64,000 nt of DNA from Diaporthe sp. PMI_573 (lineage: Eukaryota; Ascomycota; Sordariomycetes; Diaporthales; Diaporthaceae): positions 496,001 to 560,000 of the forward strand of contig JAJTUP010000034.1 of the NCBI GenBank assembly GCA_021399435.1, read 5' to 3'. This document shows, one piece after another, positions 36,733 through 47,972 of this stretch. The position numbers and the translations under genes are program-made. Below the pieces are notes generated by a model that saw only the letters and a program-made list of their open reading frames with translations, did no database searches and was not told the DNA's origin. Within the stretch, counting starts at the first letter, position 1. The number at the start of each line of letters is the position of its first letter.

Positions 36733-38067
36733 CTACTGCGCCGGGGCCACGACAGCAGGGGAGACGGACGTTGAGCCGGGGTATCTTCCCCCCTGGAGCA
36801 GATATCGCTCGAAGTCGAGGCAGTCCCTGGTGGTCCTGCCGGAGGACGACACGGCGCGGCCTGGCCGCCAATCACCCGGCATGTCCTCCCAGTTGTCGTT
36901 GGTGACGCCGTGGAAGCTGTAGGCCTCGTTGGAGGACCTCTCGACGCCGACGCACTCGAAATCCCCCTCCAGGTGGATCCTCTCCAGCTTCGGCAGCCGG
37001 TTCCGCAAGCCGACGAACAGGCCCCTGTAGGTGCCGCGGCAGAGGTGGATGCCACCCAGGCCACCCTCGTGGGCCTTGGCGAGGCCGCGGCCGCCCAGAC
37101 GGAGGCGCTCGAGCGTGCCGGCGTGCCGCAGGATGAACCTGCGCAGGTCTTCCTCGTCGCAGGAGATACCCTCCAGCTTGAGGTCGGTGAGCTTCTCAAA
37201 GGTGAAGCCCTCGAGCAGGGTGTCGAACCAGATGATGAACTTGTGCTTGGGCATGCCGTAGGTGTGGAAGGCCAGTGTGAGGTGGGTGACGTTGGTGGCA
37301 CAGCGCAGAATGTGGCCCAGGCCCTTGATGGCCTTGAACCTCTGGTTCGGCAGCTTCAGCGTGGACGGGTCGACGGTGATGTTGAGCGTCGTCAGCTTTG
37401 CGAACGAGGTCGAGACGCAGTCGAACCAGTGCCTCCTCTCATCCGGCAGCCTCAGCGTCTCCAGCGGGAAGCGGTCGATGGTCAGGGAGGTCAGATCTGT
37501 CTCCTTGAGGGCAGACGCGATCAGAGCGAGGTTCTTGGCGGCATGGTCCCGGTCCATCTTCCGGCAGCTGGGCAGGCCCTGGAAGACCTGGTCGAGCACC
37601 TCAATGTCGAAGGGGCACCTGGTGAAGGTGACATCGAGATCGCGTAGATTTGGCAGGTTCCGGAACGCCTCCAGGACCATGTCCGGGCGGCTGTCAAAGG
37701 CCGGGACGGTCATGCGCTGCTGCTTTGCCTCCCAGTAAGCCAGCCAGGCGGCCTGCAGACGCTCATTGCGCTCCTCGGGGTCCTCGAGGTAGTGCTGGAA
37801 GAAAGAGGCGTGACGAGCGTTGTACTCGTCGACGTCGGCGAAGTTGATGGTGAGAGACTGGATGGCACCCCTCAGGCGCTGGTGAGTCGCGATGGAGTGC
37901 AGCCTGGTGACGTCGTCTCTCCAGCTGACGACGTTGATCTTTGACTGCATCAGGTACTCAAGGCCAATCTCGGCAAAGAAGGAGGACATGAGGCGGAGGT
38001 TCTTGACGCCGGACAGGTCACAAGACTCATAGATGAGGCGCACCAGCTCTACGGGGAGGGACTCCAT
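36733..38067 (-). CDS. F-box protein with degenerate leucine-rich region
   Basis: An intronless frame of 444 residues starts at MESLPVELV, the first ATG of the domain; the frame is open further upstream without an ATG. The first 40 residues, SLPVELVRLIYESCDLSGVKNLRLMSSFFAEIG, match the F-box helix pattern that docks on Skp1. The rest contains repeated short leucine/isoleucine strands (LRDLDVTFTRCPF, LTSLTIDRFPLETLRL, LTTLNITVD, LTDLKLEGISC, LERLRLGGRGL, LERIHLEGDFEC), consistent with irregular leucine-rich repeats for substrate binding. It would deliver a substrate to the SCF complex built on cullin-1, also encoded in this window. The substrate is unknown. Moulds have many such F-box paralogues with little sequence conservation. 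Confidence 0.85.
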   Translation of the reverse strand: MESLPVELVRLIYESCDLSGVKNLRLMSSFFAEIGLEYLMQSKINVVSWRDDVTRLHSIATHQRLRGAIQSLTINFADVDEYNARHASFFQHYLEDPEERNERLQAAWLAYWEAKQQRMTVPAFDSRPDMVLEAFRNLPNLRDLDVTFTRCPFDIEVLDQVFQGLPSCRKMDRDHAAKNLALIASALKETDLTSLTIDRFPLETLRLPDERRHWFDCVSTSFAKLTTLNITVDPSTLKLPNQRFKAIKGLGHILRCATNVTHLTLAFHTYGMPKHKFIIWFDTLLEGFTFEKLTDLKLEGISCDEEDLRRFILRHAGTLERLRLGGRGLAKAHEGGLGGIHLCRGTYRGLFVGLRNRLPKLERIHLEGDFECVGVERSSNEAYSFHGVTNDNWEDMPGDWRPGRAVSSSGRTTRDCLDFERYLLQGGRYPGSTSVSPAVVAPAQ

Positions 38068-40057
38068 GGTGGAGGAGCAGGTAGCCTGCCTGAGGCGGGT
38101 GCAGGTCGCATACGAGGAGGGACGCAAGGGGAAAGGACCGGTCGGATGGTCGAGGCCGAGGGCGACAGGCACGGCAGGTGAAGGCACAAGATCGGGCAGG
38201 ACAGCAGGCAGACAGGCAGGCAGACAGGCAGACTGCAGAACACAAGATGCTGAAGATGGAGCAGAGGAAGGGAGGCGGGCGAGGGGGGAAAGCTGTTGAA
38301 GAAGTCCTGAGACTTTGTACCTACATAAGGGGGGAGCTGGGATGGGGTGAGATCAACGAGTCGGGACAGGCAATGCAGGCATTTTGCAGGCATCCCACCA
38401 GCAGAAAAAGGCGTCTGGCGGGACAGGGGCCTCGCAGGTACATTGGCCTGGACGGCATGGACGGCCCAGCAAGCGCAGGAACCACCCGGCGGCACGGTCT
38501 GTTGGGCGAGTGCTGCTGGTACTGCTGCAAGTACGTAGCAGAGAGAAGCGGCAGTCGCAAGTGACATCTCACCAGGTTCAGGTCAGGTCAGAGCAAGAGG
38601 GGGCCCAGGCCACCAGCGTCGGGCCGGACGGTGAGAGAAGAACCTGGGTACGGAGCTGGGGATCGCATGCGTGCATGGTTTGAGGCCCCGGGGCCCAGGA
38701 CACACCACAAAGAAAAGCATGCGACCAGAGCGGCCCAAGGCCAACGAGACCAACCAGGCCAACTAAGACCAGCTAAGACCAACGGAAAAGTGGACAAACA
38801 AGCAACAAGGGCAGCGGCCATTGGGGGAGGGCCAGGGCCGGACGGTAAGAGACAGCGGTAGAGCGGTGCTCAGTCACCGAAAGTCTGATGTGAAGGTTCA
38901 AAGTCCAAGAAGTCGGTGAGCCTGAGACACACATGGGCCGCCATTGGCCCCCAGCCCCCGATCCCCCCCGGCCTGTGCGACGACCACCAGCAGCATCAGT
39001 CGAAAGGTTGTTTATTTTGTTTCGCCCTCTTTTTCTTTTCCCTATTCGCTGGCAGCACCGGCACTGCTGTGGTACACACTGTTAGTCGATTCGATGCACC
39101 CGCGGAACTGTGCTGCAACTCTGCACCATCACACTGCACCACCACGCCAGATTGCTGTCGTGCTGCCGTGCTGCTGCCGCCGCCGCCGTGCTGTTACTGT
39201 GCAGTGCGGTGCGGTGGAGTGACCAGAAGATGAGATGAGATGAGATAGATGCCAGACCAACGGGACCACAGTACATAGCACCACGCATCGACACCAAGTC
39301 ATCTGCGACCAGTCGAGCCCGAGACGAACCCACTGCCCAAAGGTGGGTAGTGCAACCAGTATTGGTCTCACGGTCCCCACGGGTCTCACAGTCTCACCGT
39401 CGAAAGCGAGCAGGGTACGGAGTACTTGGGGAAAAATTGTCCTATCTCTCTTTTTCTTCCCTTTCCTTCTTGACGCTGCGTGACGGTTTCTTGATGCCCG
39501 GGGATCTGGTTCCGACACTTGCATTGTGGACCGCGACGACGTTTCGACAGCAAAAGGGGAGCTCCCTGCGGGCCCGGCCCCACCACGCCCCCATGCTGCG
39601 TTCATCCCTGCTCCCGCCTTTTCCATCGCCCGCCTGTTAGCCCTTCCGCGCTGACAGCCCTGCCAGCCTTAACTCGCCTGAAGATCCAGAGGTACCAAGG
39701 TACCCTCGTACCCATGTACCCACGTATCCAAGCAGCGAGGCCTGGCCTGGGCCGATTCTCCCTCCACACAGCTAATGTGTGTTTATTTCCTTTTGCTATT
39801 CCTTCTTTCTTCCATCTCGTCCGGGCTTACCACCGACATCATTATTAATCCACAGTTCTGCAAGGTACAGTGGGTGCAGGAGGGGAGAAGGACATGGCGA
39901 GGGCCCGCCCATGACCGCCAGACCTGCCTCCTTCTCCGGCGGTCACGCGAGGAATGTACCCACGGTACGGAGTAGATGGACTGATGAAGACTGCATATTC
40001 GATTGGCTTGAGTACCTAGGCAGCCAGTCTATGTTGGGCACTGTATGTGCATGCGTG

Positions 40058-40097
<40 letters not shown>

Positions 40098-41577
40098 GTG
40101 AGTGCTCATCACACTTTCCACAAATATACCACGGTGCTCCCGTTAGACCACACATTTCTACAACACAGCCAGCACCGGTGAGCAGCCTCAGCTCAGCTGC
40201 TTGCTCAAGCTCCGAGCTTGAGCTGGAAGGTGCAGCTCACAGAGGTGCAGCTGGAGGGCTGGAGCTGGAGCCGAAAGCACCGAAGCACCATCGTCGCCGA
40301 AAAACCCACGTCGCCGGCCCTCTGTCCCCCGTCATGGTCTGCCTTGGGCGACGGCGTTTCGTGTGGTATCCAGCCGCGGAGCGCTTCAGCACAACGTGCC
40401 ACCAGGGGGCCTAGCTCCCGCGAAGTTTTGCCATGCCATGCCATGCCCAGGGAGGGAGGTAGGGTGGGAGGGGTGAGGTCATGCATACACGGTAGCAAGG
40501 TGAAGAACACAGAGACCAGGTGAAAAGAGGGGCGGGTCCTGAGTCCTGGGTTTGATCACCGGGTTGACAAGTGACTCGCACCCGAAAGTCTGTCTGCTCT
40601 CTGCTGCGACCAGGGCGTCAGAGAGGGCGAAAAAAAGAGAGGGCCCCCAAAAAAGAGAGGGCCCCACTCCCATGCAGCGTTGCATCCACTGCAAACCACG
40701 AGGGCCGTGATAGGGCTGGGAAGGGAGGGTAGGAAGTCGGTGAGGCTAACTGGAGCCCGCACGCGCAGCCCAGGTCTGCAGTCCGCGGGCTGCATGCCCG
40801 CCTGCTCTCGCCCACGCTTGCCAATGACCTTGCCCGTCTCCGTGGCTGGCTGGCTTGGCCGCGAGGCCTGCCTGAGAGGCCCGCCTGCCTGTTTGTTCTG
40901 TCTGGTCTGGAACTGCAGGGTGGATATCGTCAGAACTGTTTCCAGCTACTCCGTACCTCCTCACTCCCCCAGTCCTCTCGCTCGCTCACTGACGCATTGA
41001 TCGACTCCATCCAAGAATGATGTCTGGTCAGCAGGCAGACTTGGCGCATCAGCCATCGTCCCTCTCTGCCCGCTTCGGACCTCGACCTGGTGAAACCTCG
41101 TGTCACCCACGTTGGCGACGAGGGTATAAGAATAGTGGGGATCGCCCTCTCACCACCTCTTCGATTCCATCTCGTACATATCTGGAGCAGTCGGTGAGCA
41201 CCCGACCTCTGCCGGCCGAGGCCGGCCCAATACGCGCAACACACACATTGCAAACCACCGGTGAGCGAGCAATTTCGGCCTTAGTATGTTTCTATTAGGT
41301 ATGGTGTGTGTTCACAAGAATCTGTCAGCTCTTGCTGCACTTCTTTTCCTTCCCGGACGGACCAATCCCAGGTACCGGCACCCGAACGCCAATCCCCCGA
41401 ACCCAATATCCCCCTCCTGGGCCCTTCGCCAAAACAATGCCTGGGCCCTAGAAATGCTGTTGCTCACTGTCGTATGCCATCACTTGCTGAACCTCGTGTG
41501 TAATCGCAACCTCCGTCCGGCTGCTGTGTGATGTCGTATCGTAATTATGGCCTCGGTCACTGCGTGAATGTGGTTGT
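38068..41577. other. Gene-poor 3.5-kb gap with microsatellite
   Basis: This gap holds a GGCAGACA repeat (about 38205-38233), a GT dinucleotide run (40061-40094) and GGTACC-type repeats (39691-39727). Frames on both strands are short and low in complexity. No supported gene or RNA. Confidence 0.5.
40061..40094. repeat. TG dinucleotide microsatellite
   Basis: Seventeen uninterrupted TG units, the longest pure dinucleotide run in the window. Confidence 0.95.
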
Positions 41578-43548
41578 TCAGTGCCCGAAGAGCGTGCCCA
41601 CGACCATGTCGCACACCTCCACGACCGTGGGCACCCTTCCGTTGGTCAGGGCCGCCTCGACGCCCCGGCTCGTGATGGCAACGCCAGTCTCGAGATAGGC
41701 CAGCTCGGCACCGCTCAGTTTGCGGTGCTCGACTTCCTTCCACTTGCGCTCGGCCTCCTCCTTAGCCTTCTGCAGGAGATCATCCGTGTCCTCCTTCTGC
41801 CAGAGGTTGCACTTGTTGCACGAATTGCATGCCCTCCCGTCGCCCTCGGGCCTAAAGTGCTGACAGAAGTGCTGGTAGCCCGCGTCACCGCCTTCCCTGC
41901 CGCCAATGTCCTTGCGGCAGACGTAGCACATCTTGTAGCCACACTGACAGGTCATCTTGTTGCACCCGGCCGTCTTGACAAATGAGGCGTTGCATTTGGG
42001 ACACACACGCTTCACAGCCATGCTCATCGCCTGCTCGACCTGGGTGCGGAGGGCGATGAGACTGGACTCGTTGCATACGTGGATGTCGATCCACTCCTTT
42101 TCGCAGTGGAGGCAGGAGCTACGCCCACAGTCCGGCGACTGGCAGGTGAACTTGAGGCCGCGCTGGCGTCGGCTGTGGCGCTTGAGTGACGCGTTGAACT
42201 CCCCGAGCACTCTCTTGCCGGACGGTAGCTCCATCGCTCCCAGCAGGGCAATGAAGAGGTAAACGAGGCCCAGGATCACGAGGAAGGGGAGCCACGCAAC
42301 GGCGTACAACGTCCTCAGGAGGCCGTTGCTTGGCCCGTCAGCCCCGAAGCGGGGCGGCAGCTCCCGCGACGTGAGATACACGTCGTCCACCTCAGCATAG
42401 TCGCAGAATGGACACCGCGCCAGGGGGAGCCCAGACGCCAGTAGGCTGTACTCGGCCAGCCGCTGATCGAACTTGCGCATGATCTCGGCACCCTTCTTCA
42501 CCTCAAGCATCGCCCTGTGCATCTGGTCAAACGAGATGCAGCTGTCGCATGAGTCCGAGTTAGCGTTCTCGGGCATCGCCGGACATCTGAGGGTGCCTGT
42601 CTGCGGCTCGATGGTCTTGGCCCAACTTTGTCCGAAAACGGCCTCAGTGACGGATAGCTGAACGCATCTGCGACATATCATATGCCCGTTGGTGTTGCAC
42701 GTGGTGAAGTCCTCAAACGAGCCGGCGGTGAAGCAGCAGCAGCACTCGTGGGTCTGGTTCTCCCTCTCTGCCTCGTCCAGGTTCATGGCTGCGGCCATCT
42801 CCCGGTCCTTCTCTTCCGTCTTCTCCCTCGCAGATATCCTAAGCGGGGTGACCAGCTCTTCAAACAATTCCCGGTCGAGCTCTGCGTTGCCCGTAGATTT
42901 CAGTGACGGTACGATGGATCCCTGGCCAGTTGACTTCCACACAACCAACGGATGGTTCCCCGTGTCGGTGGATGAGACCGTTTTCCGTCTATACAATAGG
43001 AGCGAGGATAGTGTAAATCTCCACGACTTTTGCGAAAGGTCGACCAAGGTCTTCCTTGCGGGCAGGTAGGAATAGTTTGATTCTGCCAGGACGGCGTTGA
43101 TGGTGGAGCGCGACAGGCCCTTGAACTCGTGCCAGGCCAGGTCTTTGGCGGCAGCTATATACTCGGGGCTCTTGAACCTCTCTGGCCTGGGGACCAAAGC
43201 GGCGCGGTCTGCCTGAGGCTGGAGCTGCCTCCAGCGGCCTTTGACCCATCCGACGCGGTTCTTGAGAAGGGCGTCTGCGACGACTGCCAGCCTGGACTCC
43301 TCGGAGAAGCTGGACAGCATCTCGCGAAAGACCTCGACTTGGACGTCGGGGAAGACCACGGCAAGGGCTTCCAGGCTGCCGTTCAGGTCTCGCAGGTCGG
43401 GCGCCTCGTCGTGCAGCGGGCAGGGGCCGAGTTGAGAGTCGTCGCAGATGTACTCGGGGCTGGTATCACCCTTCGCCGAGGAGGAACTCATGGTGCGCTT
43501 TTTGCCCGGGCGCACGGGGCCGGAGTGCAGCAGGGCTGAGAAGACCAT
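41578..43548 (-). CDS. RBR E3 ubiquitin ligase, RNF216/TRIAD3-like
   Basis: This intronless gene encodes 656 residues. RBR ligases take ubiquitin from the E2 onto a RING2 cysteine before passing it to the substrate. A CUE-like helix set (LAVVFPDVQVEVFREMLSSF) lies near residue 60. RING1 begins at HECCCCF and includes NGHMICRRCVQ. A strongly hydrophobic stretch of about 30 residues (around WLPFLVILGLVYLFIALLG) follows. The IBR has CQSPDCGRSSCLHCEKEW, and RING2 has CPKCNASFVKTAGCNKMTCQCGYKMCYVC, followed by HFCQHF. The cysteine in GCNKMTC is the expected catalytic residue. The RING2 and its tail match RNF216 better than Parkin or ARIH. A helix rich in K and E follows RING2, as in RNF216. Human RNF216 makes K63-linked chains; the same here is inferred. 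The hydrophobic insert suggests membrane attachment. Confidence 0.9.
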   Translation of the reverse strand: MVFSALLHSGPVRPGKKRTMSSSSAKGDTSPEYICDDSQLGPCPLHDEAPDLRDLNGSLEALAVVFPDVQVEVFREMLSSFSEESRLAVVADALLKNRVGWVKGRWRQLQPQADRAALVPRPERFKSPEYIAAAKDLAWHEFKGLSRSTINAVLAESNYSYLPARKTLVDLSQKSWRFTLSSLLLYRRKTVSSTDTGNHPLVVWKSTGQGSIVPSLKSTGNAELDRELFEELVTPLRISAREKTEEKDREMAAAMNLDEAERENQTHECCCCFTAGSFEDFTTCNTNGHMICRRCVQLSVTEAVFGQSWAKTIEPQTGTLRCPAMPENANSDSCDSCISFDQMHRAMLEVKKGAEIMRKFDQRLAEYSLLASGLPLARCPFCDYAEVDDVYLTSRELPPRFGADGPSNGLLRTLYAVAWLPFLVILGLVYLFIALLGAMELPSGKRVLGEFNASLKRHSRRQRGLKFTCQSPDCGRSSCLHCEKEWIDIHVCNESSLIALRTQVEQAMSMAVKRVCPKCNASFVKTAGCNKMTCQCGYKMCYVCRKDIGGREGGDAGYQHFCQHFRPEGDGRACNSCNKCNLWQKEDTDDLLQKAKEEAERKWKEVEHRKLSGAELAYLETGVAITSRGVEAALTNGRVPTVVEVCDMVVGTLFGH

Positions 43549-44529
43549 CTTGACCTGTTGCCGCGGTGGCCCGTTACAGTCATGCTAGCCTGAGTGTCGG
43601 CTGCGGCGGTGGGTGGTGGTGGAATCGGGCGTGGTCTTTTTCCATTTGCGTGCGATTTGTTGCAGTCAGGCTGGAGGGCTGGAGGGCTGCAGGGCTGGAG
43701 GGCTGCAGGGGCTTGGACGATGGCAGTCGCGCAGAAACGCCAGAACAGAACAATGGCAGGACCCGACACGAAACCCTCCCTGTCACGTCCGGGCCTTTGT
43801 ATTCAGTCCAAGTCGGCGCGGCGTGGAATGAAGTATCTGTGTTGGGGGCATTGAGATAGGTCATAATGCCCACCTACAGAGCCCTGCCCCGGACCAGGTA
43901 AATTGGACTCCATAATTCGACTTGACTGCTTGGCACGAGGGGTCCTCGGGTCCCGACAAATTCGCCCGCGCGGCCAGATTTATCGATAAGCGAGGCGCAG
44001 CCCCAAGGGGCAGGGGGGCAGGGGGCTACGTAGGTACGTAAGGCCATTTCCTGGCTCTGTCTTGCCAGGTTCTTGCCAGGTCTTGCCATCAACACGCGGT
44101 GCAGTTTACACCGTGACCCTGTGCGTGTCGTCCTTCACATGACCCATGGCTCAGTGTGCATCCTCGCAATGGTCGGGAATGAGCCCACACAGGATCACGC
44201 CTCCCGCTCGCGACCACCGAACCACCCATCACCTGTCAGCTGCCATGATGTCCGTGGCAGAATATTGAAAGGTTCCGCGTTCGGCCTATTTAACAATATG
44301 TCTAGTCGCTACCTGGGACGGAATACCGTCAGGACAGACAAGACTGGGTTAGTACTAGTAAGATAGATAGAGGTAATCAAGGGCTTCGAATTGTACAAGA
44401 AAGACGGATGAAAAAGTACAGATCCTCCGCCTGCAGACACTTCTCATCATAAGCAAATAGCAAGTACCGGCTACCACATTGTGCCACTTCCGACATGTCC
44501 ATTCTGCCATCTCACGTCTCACGGATTTT
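43549..44529. other. Intergenic
   Basis: This region holds the RBR promoter and the FOX2 3' region. A GGCTGGAGGGCTGCAG repeat lies at about 43669-43711. No gene supported. Confidence 0.55.
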
Positions 44530-47500
44530 CTACAATTTACCCTTTGAATCCGCCGCAAGCTCAACCGCGGCACCGCCTATGGCCAGCTTGCCCGTCTCCT
44601 TGACCTTTGTCTGGAAGATGACCTTGTTGCCTTCCTTCCACATCTCGGTCACAAGCGTCTCGCCCGGCAGCACCGTCCCGGCGAAGCGGACCTTGATGTT
44701 CTTAAATGCGCCAAACCTAAGCGATGGCAACCCAATCAGTAACCAGGCTACGAGGACCTTCGGTTTGGGTGGGATTTCCAGGGAATCAAGAACTTACTGC
44801 TCATAAACAGCCTTGCCAGCGATGCCCATAAAGCAAAGGCCGTGTAAGATAGGAACCTTGAAGCCACCCATCTTGGCGAAGGCGGGATCGACGTGGAGAG
44901 GGCTGTTCGAGAGTGTCAGTCGGTATCGTCAACTCCAAGCCGCTACCAACCATCGAACTGCTTACTTGTAGTCACCACTCAGCCGGTAGATACAAGCCTG
45001 CTCTTCCGTGGTCTTGGACTCGACGACAACGTCAGCGGCACGCCCGGGCGGCTTGTTCGCAGCCGTAGCCGCGCCCCTGTCCGCGGGCTTCTTCTGCCCG
45101 CCGAAGCCACCGGAGCCCCGGAGGAACACGGTCATCTCGTTGTAGAACAGCTCCTCCTTGGTCTCCGCGTTGACGGTGGTCACGCCGTGCCTGACGATGG
45201 CCGCGTTGCCCTTGTCGACGACCTCGATCAGCTTGGCGTAGCTGAGCAGCCGTCCCGACGTGGGGATCGGGTACTTCCGGACCTCGAGGTACTGCTCGCC
45301 GTGGAGGAGCATCATGGGGCTGAAGTTGGGGACGAGGCTGTCGAGACTGAAGGGCGTCTCGGCGTCGAACGGGGGGATGACGCCGTAGGTCGGGAGCACC
45401 TGGAAGTCCTCAGCGCCCTCGAAGACGTAGCGGAGATCATTCCTCTTCGCGCCCACTCCGAGGTTGTAGAGGATAGAATCACGCTCGGTGAAATTGAACT
45501 CGGTGGCTGGGGACTCGGCCTTCAGTGCAGTCTGAATCGCGTCCAGGTACTCATTTCCGCCCGAGGGTGCATCACTCTGGAGACAGTGTCAGATTGTCTA
45601 ACAATTTGTATATTCTTTACACTATGCTATCGAAGAACGGAGTACATCAACGGGACGCAGGTGGACTGGAAGAGGCTCATACCTTAGCACCTCCGCCTGC
45701 CTTGTTCCCAGCATTTGCCATGATCTTCTCCAAGCTGGCCTGGGTCTTGTCGGGGTGGTCGGACCGGCCGTCAAAGGTGACAACGTCCTTCCAGTGCTTC
45801 AGGACCTCTTCGGGTGTGAGCGGCACGTCTGTGGGGAAGCCGTGACCTCCAGTCCGCTGCCACCTGGTCGCGCCAACCCATCCGCTGCCTACTTCGTACA
45901 GGCCGCCGGTTGGGTTCTTGGGGACCTTGTCACTAGACAGGGCAACAACAACAGGTGCGATGTATTCCGGTTTGAAAGCCTGCACCAGCTCCTCAGGCAG
46001 GATGGTCTTGGTCATCGCTGTGCCAGCGTTGGGAGCGATGGTGTTAACGTAGATGTTGTACTTGACACCCTCAAGAGCAAGGGCACGAGAGAACCCAAGA
46101 ATCGCGCATTTCTGAGGGCCGATTAGTTTCTGTAAACGGACAGGAGCCTGGGGCAGACAAGGACTTACAGCTGCGGAGTAGTTGGCCTGGCCAAAGTTTC
46201 CGTAGATACCACTTGTGGAAGTAGTGTTAATAATGCGGCCGTACTTTTGTTTAAGCATATAGGGCCAAGCAGCCTTGGTGACCTTATAAGTTCCGCGAGC
46301 ATGTACGTTCATGACGGGGTCCCACAGGCTGTCATCCATGTTGTGGAATGACTTGTCACGCAGGATACCTGCGTTGTTGATAACAATGTCAACGCGGCCG
46401 AAGGCGTCGATAGCAGCCTTCACAACGGCATCGCCATCTTCAGCCGAGGCCTTGACACCAACGGCCTTGCCGCCCAGCTTCTTGATCTCGTTGACCACAT
46501 CGTCTGGGTTGACAAGGTCGTTGACGACAACGGAAGCTCCGTGCTTCGCGAAAGCCAACGAGTAAGCACGACCAATTCTGGCACATTGTTAGCTGCGCAC
46601 ATGTCAAGTCACAAGGGACCGTACTCACCCGGCGCCTCCTCCGGTCACCAATGCGACACGGCCGGAGAAGTCGAGCTTCTCTCCTGCTTGGTTGGCGCCA
46701 AGCTTCTGGGACTCTTCCAGGAGGGTCACAAAGTCGTTGGGGCCGGTTGGGTATTGTGGCTTGGAGAAGTCGATGACTTGGTCCCACTTCTTCAGAACGG
46801 CCCCTGGCGTGTAGCTGTCGTCGCACTTGAGGAGCTGGCCGCTCGAGCGCTCCCACCTGTACTTGGCCATGTGGCCACCGCCGACCTCGAAGATGCCGCC
46901 AGTCTCACTTGTGTTGTCCTTGTGGACCAGAACGGCAACCAGAGGCACAACCCACTCGGGCTTCATCAGATCAAGCACGTCTGGCGGCATGATAGTCTCG
47001 GTCATGCGGCTAGCTGCAATAGGGGCGATAACGTTGCACAAGATATTGTACTTGATGCCCTCCTTGGCCAGAGTCTCGGTGAACCCGACCTGGCCCAGCT
47101 TGGCAGCTACAAAATGTCAGTCAGAAGGTGGCTCACACCAGCGCTGCAGGTGGTCCTCTTACCAGAGTAATTTGTCTGGCCAAAGTTGCCAAACAAGCCA
47201 GCAGCCGAGGCCGTGTTGATGACACGACCGTACTTCTGTTTCCTGAAGTGTGGCCATGCTGCCCTGGCGCACTTGTAGGCGCCCTTGACGTGGACCTTGA
47301 AGATCAGGTCCCAATCTTGGTCCTTGATATTCTTGAAGCTGACGTCTCGCAGGATACCAGCGTTGTTGATGAGGATGTCGATACGGCCGAACGCCTTGAT
47401 CGCAGTGTCGATGATCTTGTCGCCGTCCTCTACAGAGTCGTAGTTTGCGACGGCCTTTCCGCCAGCCTTCTTTATCTCGTCGACGACGACATCGGCGGCC

Positions 47501-47717
47501 TGGTTGCGCGAGGAGGGGTCAGCTACGAGCGTGGAAAGACATTTGCTGGGTATCTCACTTTTGAGGAGTTGCCTTCGCCCTTGAAAGACCCGCCCAGGTC
47601 GTTAACAACGACGCTGGCGCCTCGGGAGCCAAAGAAGGTGGCATATGCCTTTCCCAAACCACCTCCGGCGCCTGTGACGACCACGACCTGGCCGTCATAC
47701 CTTAATTGGCCCGCCAT
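44530..47717 (-). CDS. FOX2: FOX2 multifunctional peroxisomal beta-oxidation enzyme
   Basis: This enzyme hydrates trans-2-enoyl-CoA and oxidises the (3R)-hydroxyacyl-CoA product in fungal peroxisomes. Eight exons are 47717-47559, 47499-47163, 47106-46629, 46577-46169, 46111-45683, 45576-44966, 44902-44798 and 44716-44530, giving 904 residues, the family length. Two SDR dehydrogenase domains come first, with TGAGGGLGK and NYSAAK in domain A and TGGGAGIGR and NYSAAK in domain B. A MaoC-like hydratase-2 domain follows, with YRLSGDYNPLHVDP and ILHGLCFMG. No SCP2 domain is present, as usual in fungi. The protein ends in GKL, a weak match to the peroxisomal signal [SAC]-[KRH]-[LM]. Two CCTCGG-type motifs about 200 and 250 bp upstream fit fatty-acid induction. 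The family call is very secure. Confidence 0.96.
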
Positions 47718-47915
47718 GCTGTATAGATGCTGATTGCGTGGGTTGTTGGGAGAATCAAAAGTACCAAGACTCGATCACTAGAGAGCAGCAAGGAGGAGGA
47801 GGGTGGGGTGGAAAAGTTGGAGGAGTTAAGAAAGAGACGAGCAGCGAAGCGAAGACGTCAAGGAAGCAAGTAGACCTCGTGGTAGGCGTGAGAGTCGGCA
47901 AGCCGTTGCAATGAG

Positions 47916-47921
47916 CCTCGG
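47916..47921 (+). promoter_or_regulatory. CCTCGG motif (FarA/FarB core) upstream of FOX2
   Basis: An exact CCTCGG starts 199 bp upstream of the FOX2 ATG. In Aspergillus nidulans this core is bound by the fatty-acid regulators FarA and FarB. Function here is inferred. Confidence 0.6.
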
Positions 47922-47966
47922 CTTTGAACCCCTGTGCACACGGTTCCAGAACGCCAGTCCGATTTA

Positions 47967-47972
47967 CCGAGG
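47967..47972 (-). promoter_or_regulatory. CCGAGG motif (inverse CCTCGG) upstream of FOX2
   Basis: This is the reverse complement of the FarA/FarB core, 250 bp upstream of FOX2 and 51 bp from the other site. The pair is shared with the divergent gene. Confidence 0.6.

Noticed and set aside
36910..37647. 245-codon plus-strand frame across the F-box gene
   Set aside because: Antisense shadow with repetitive composition and no family match.
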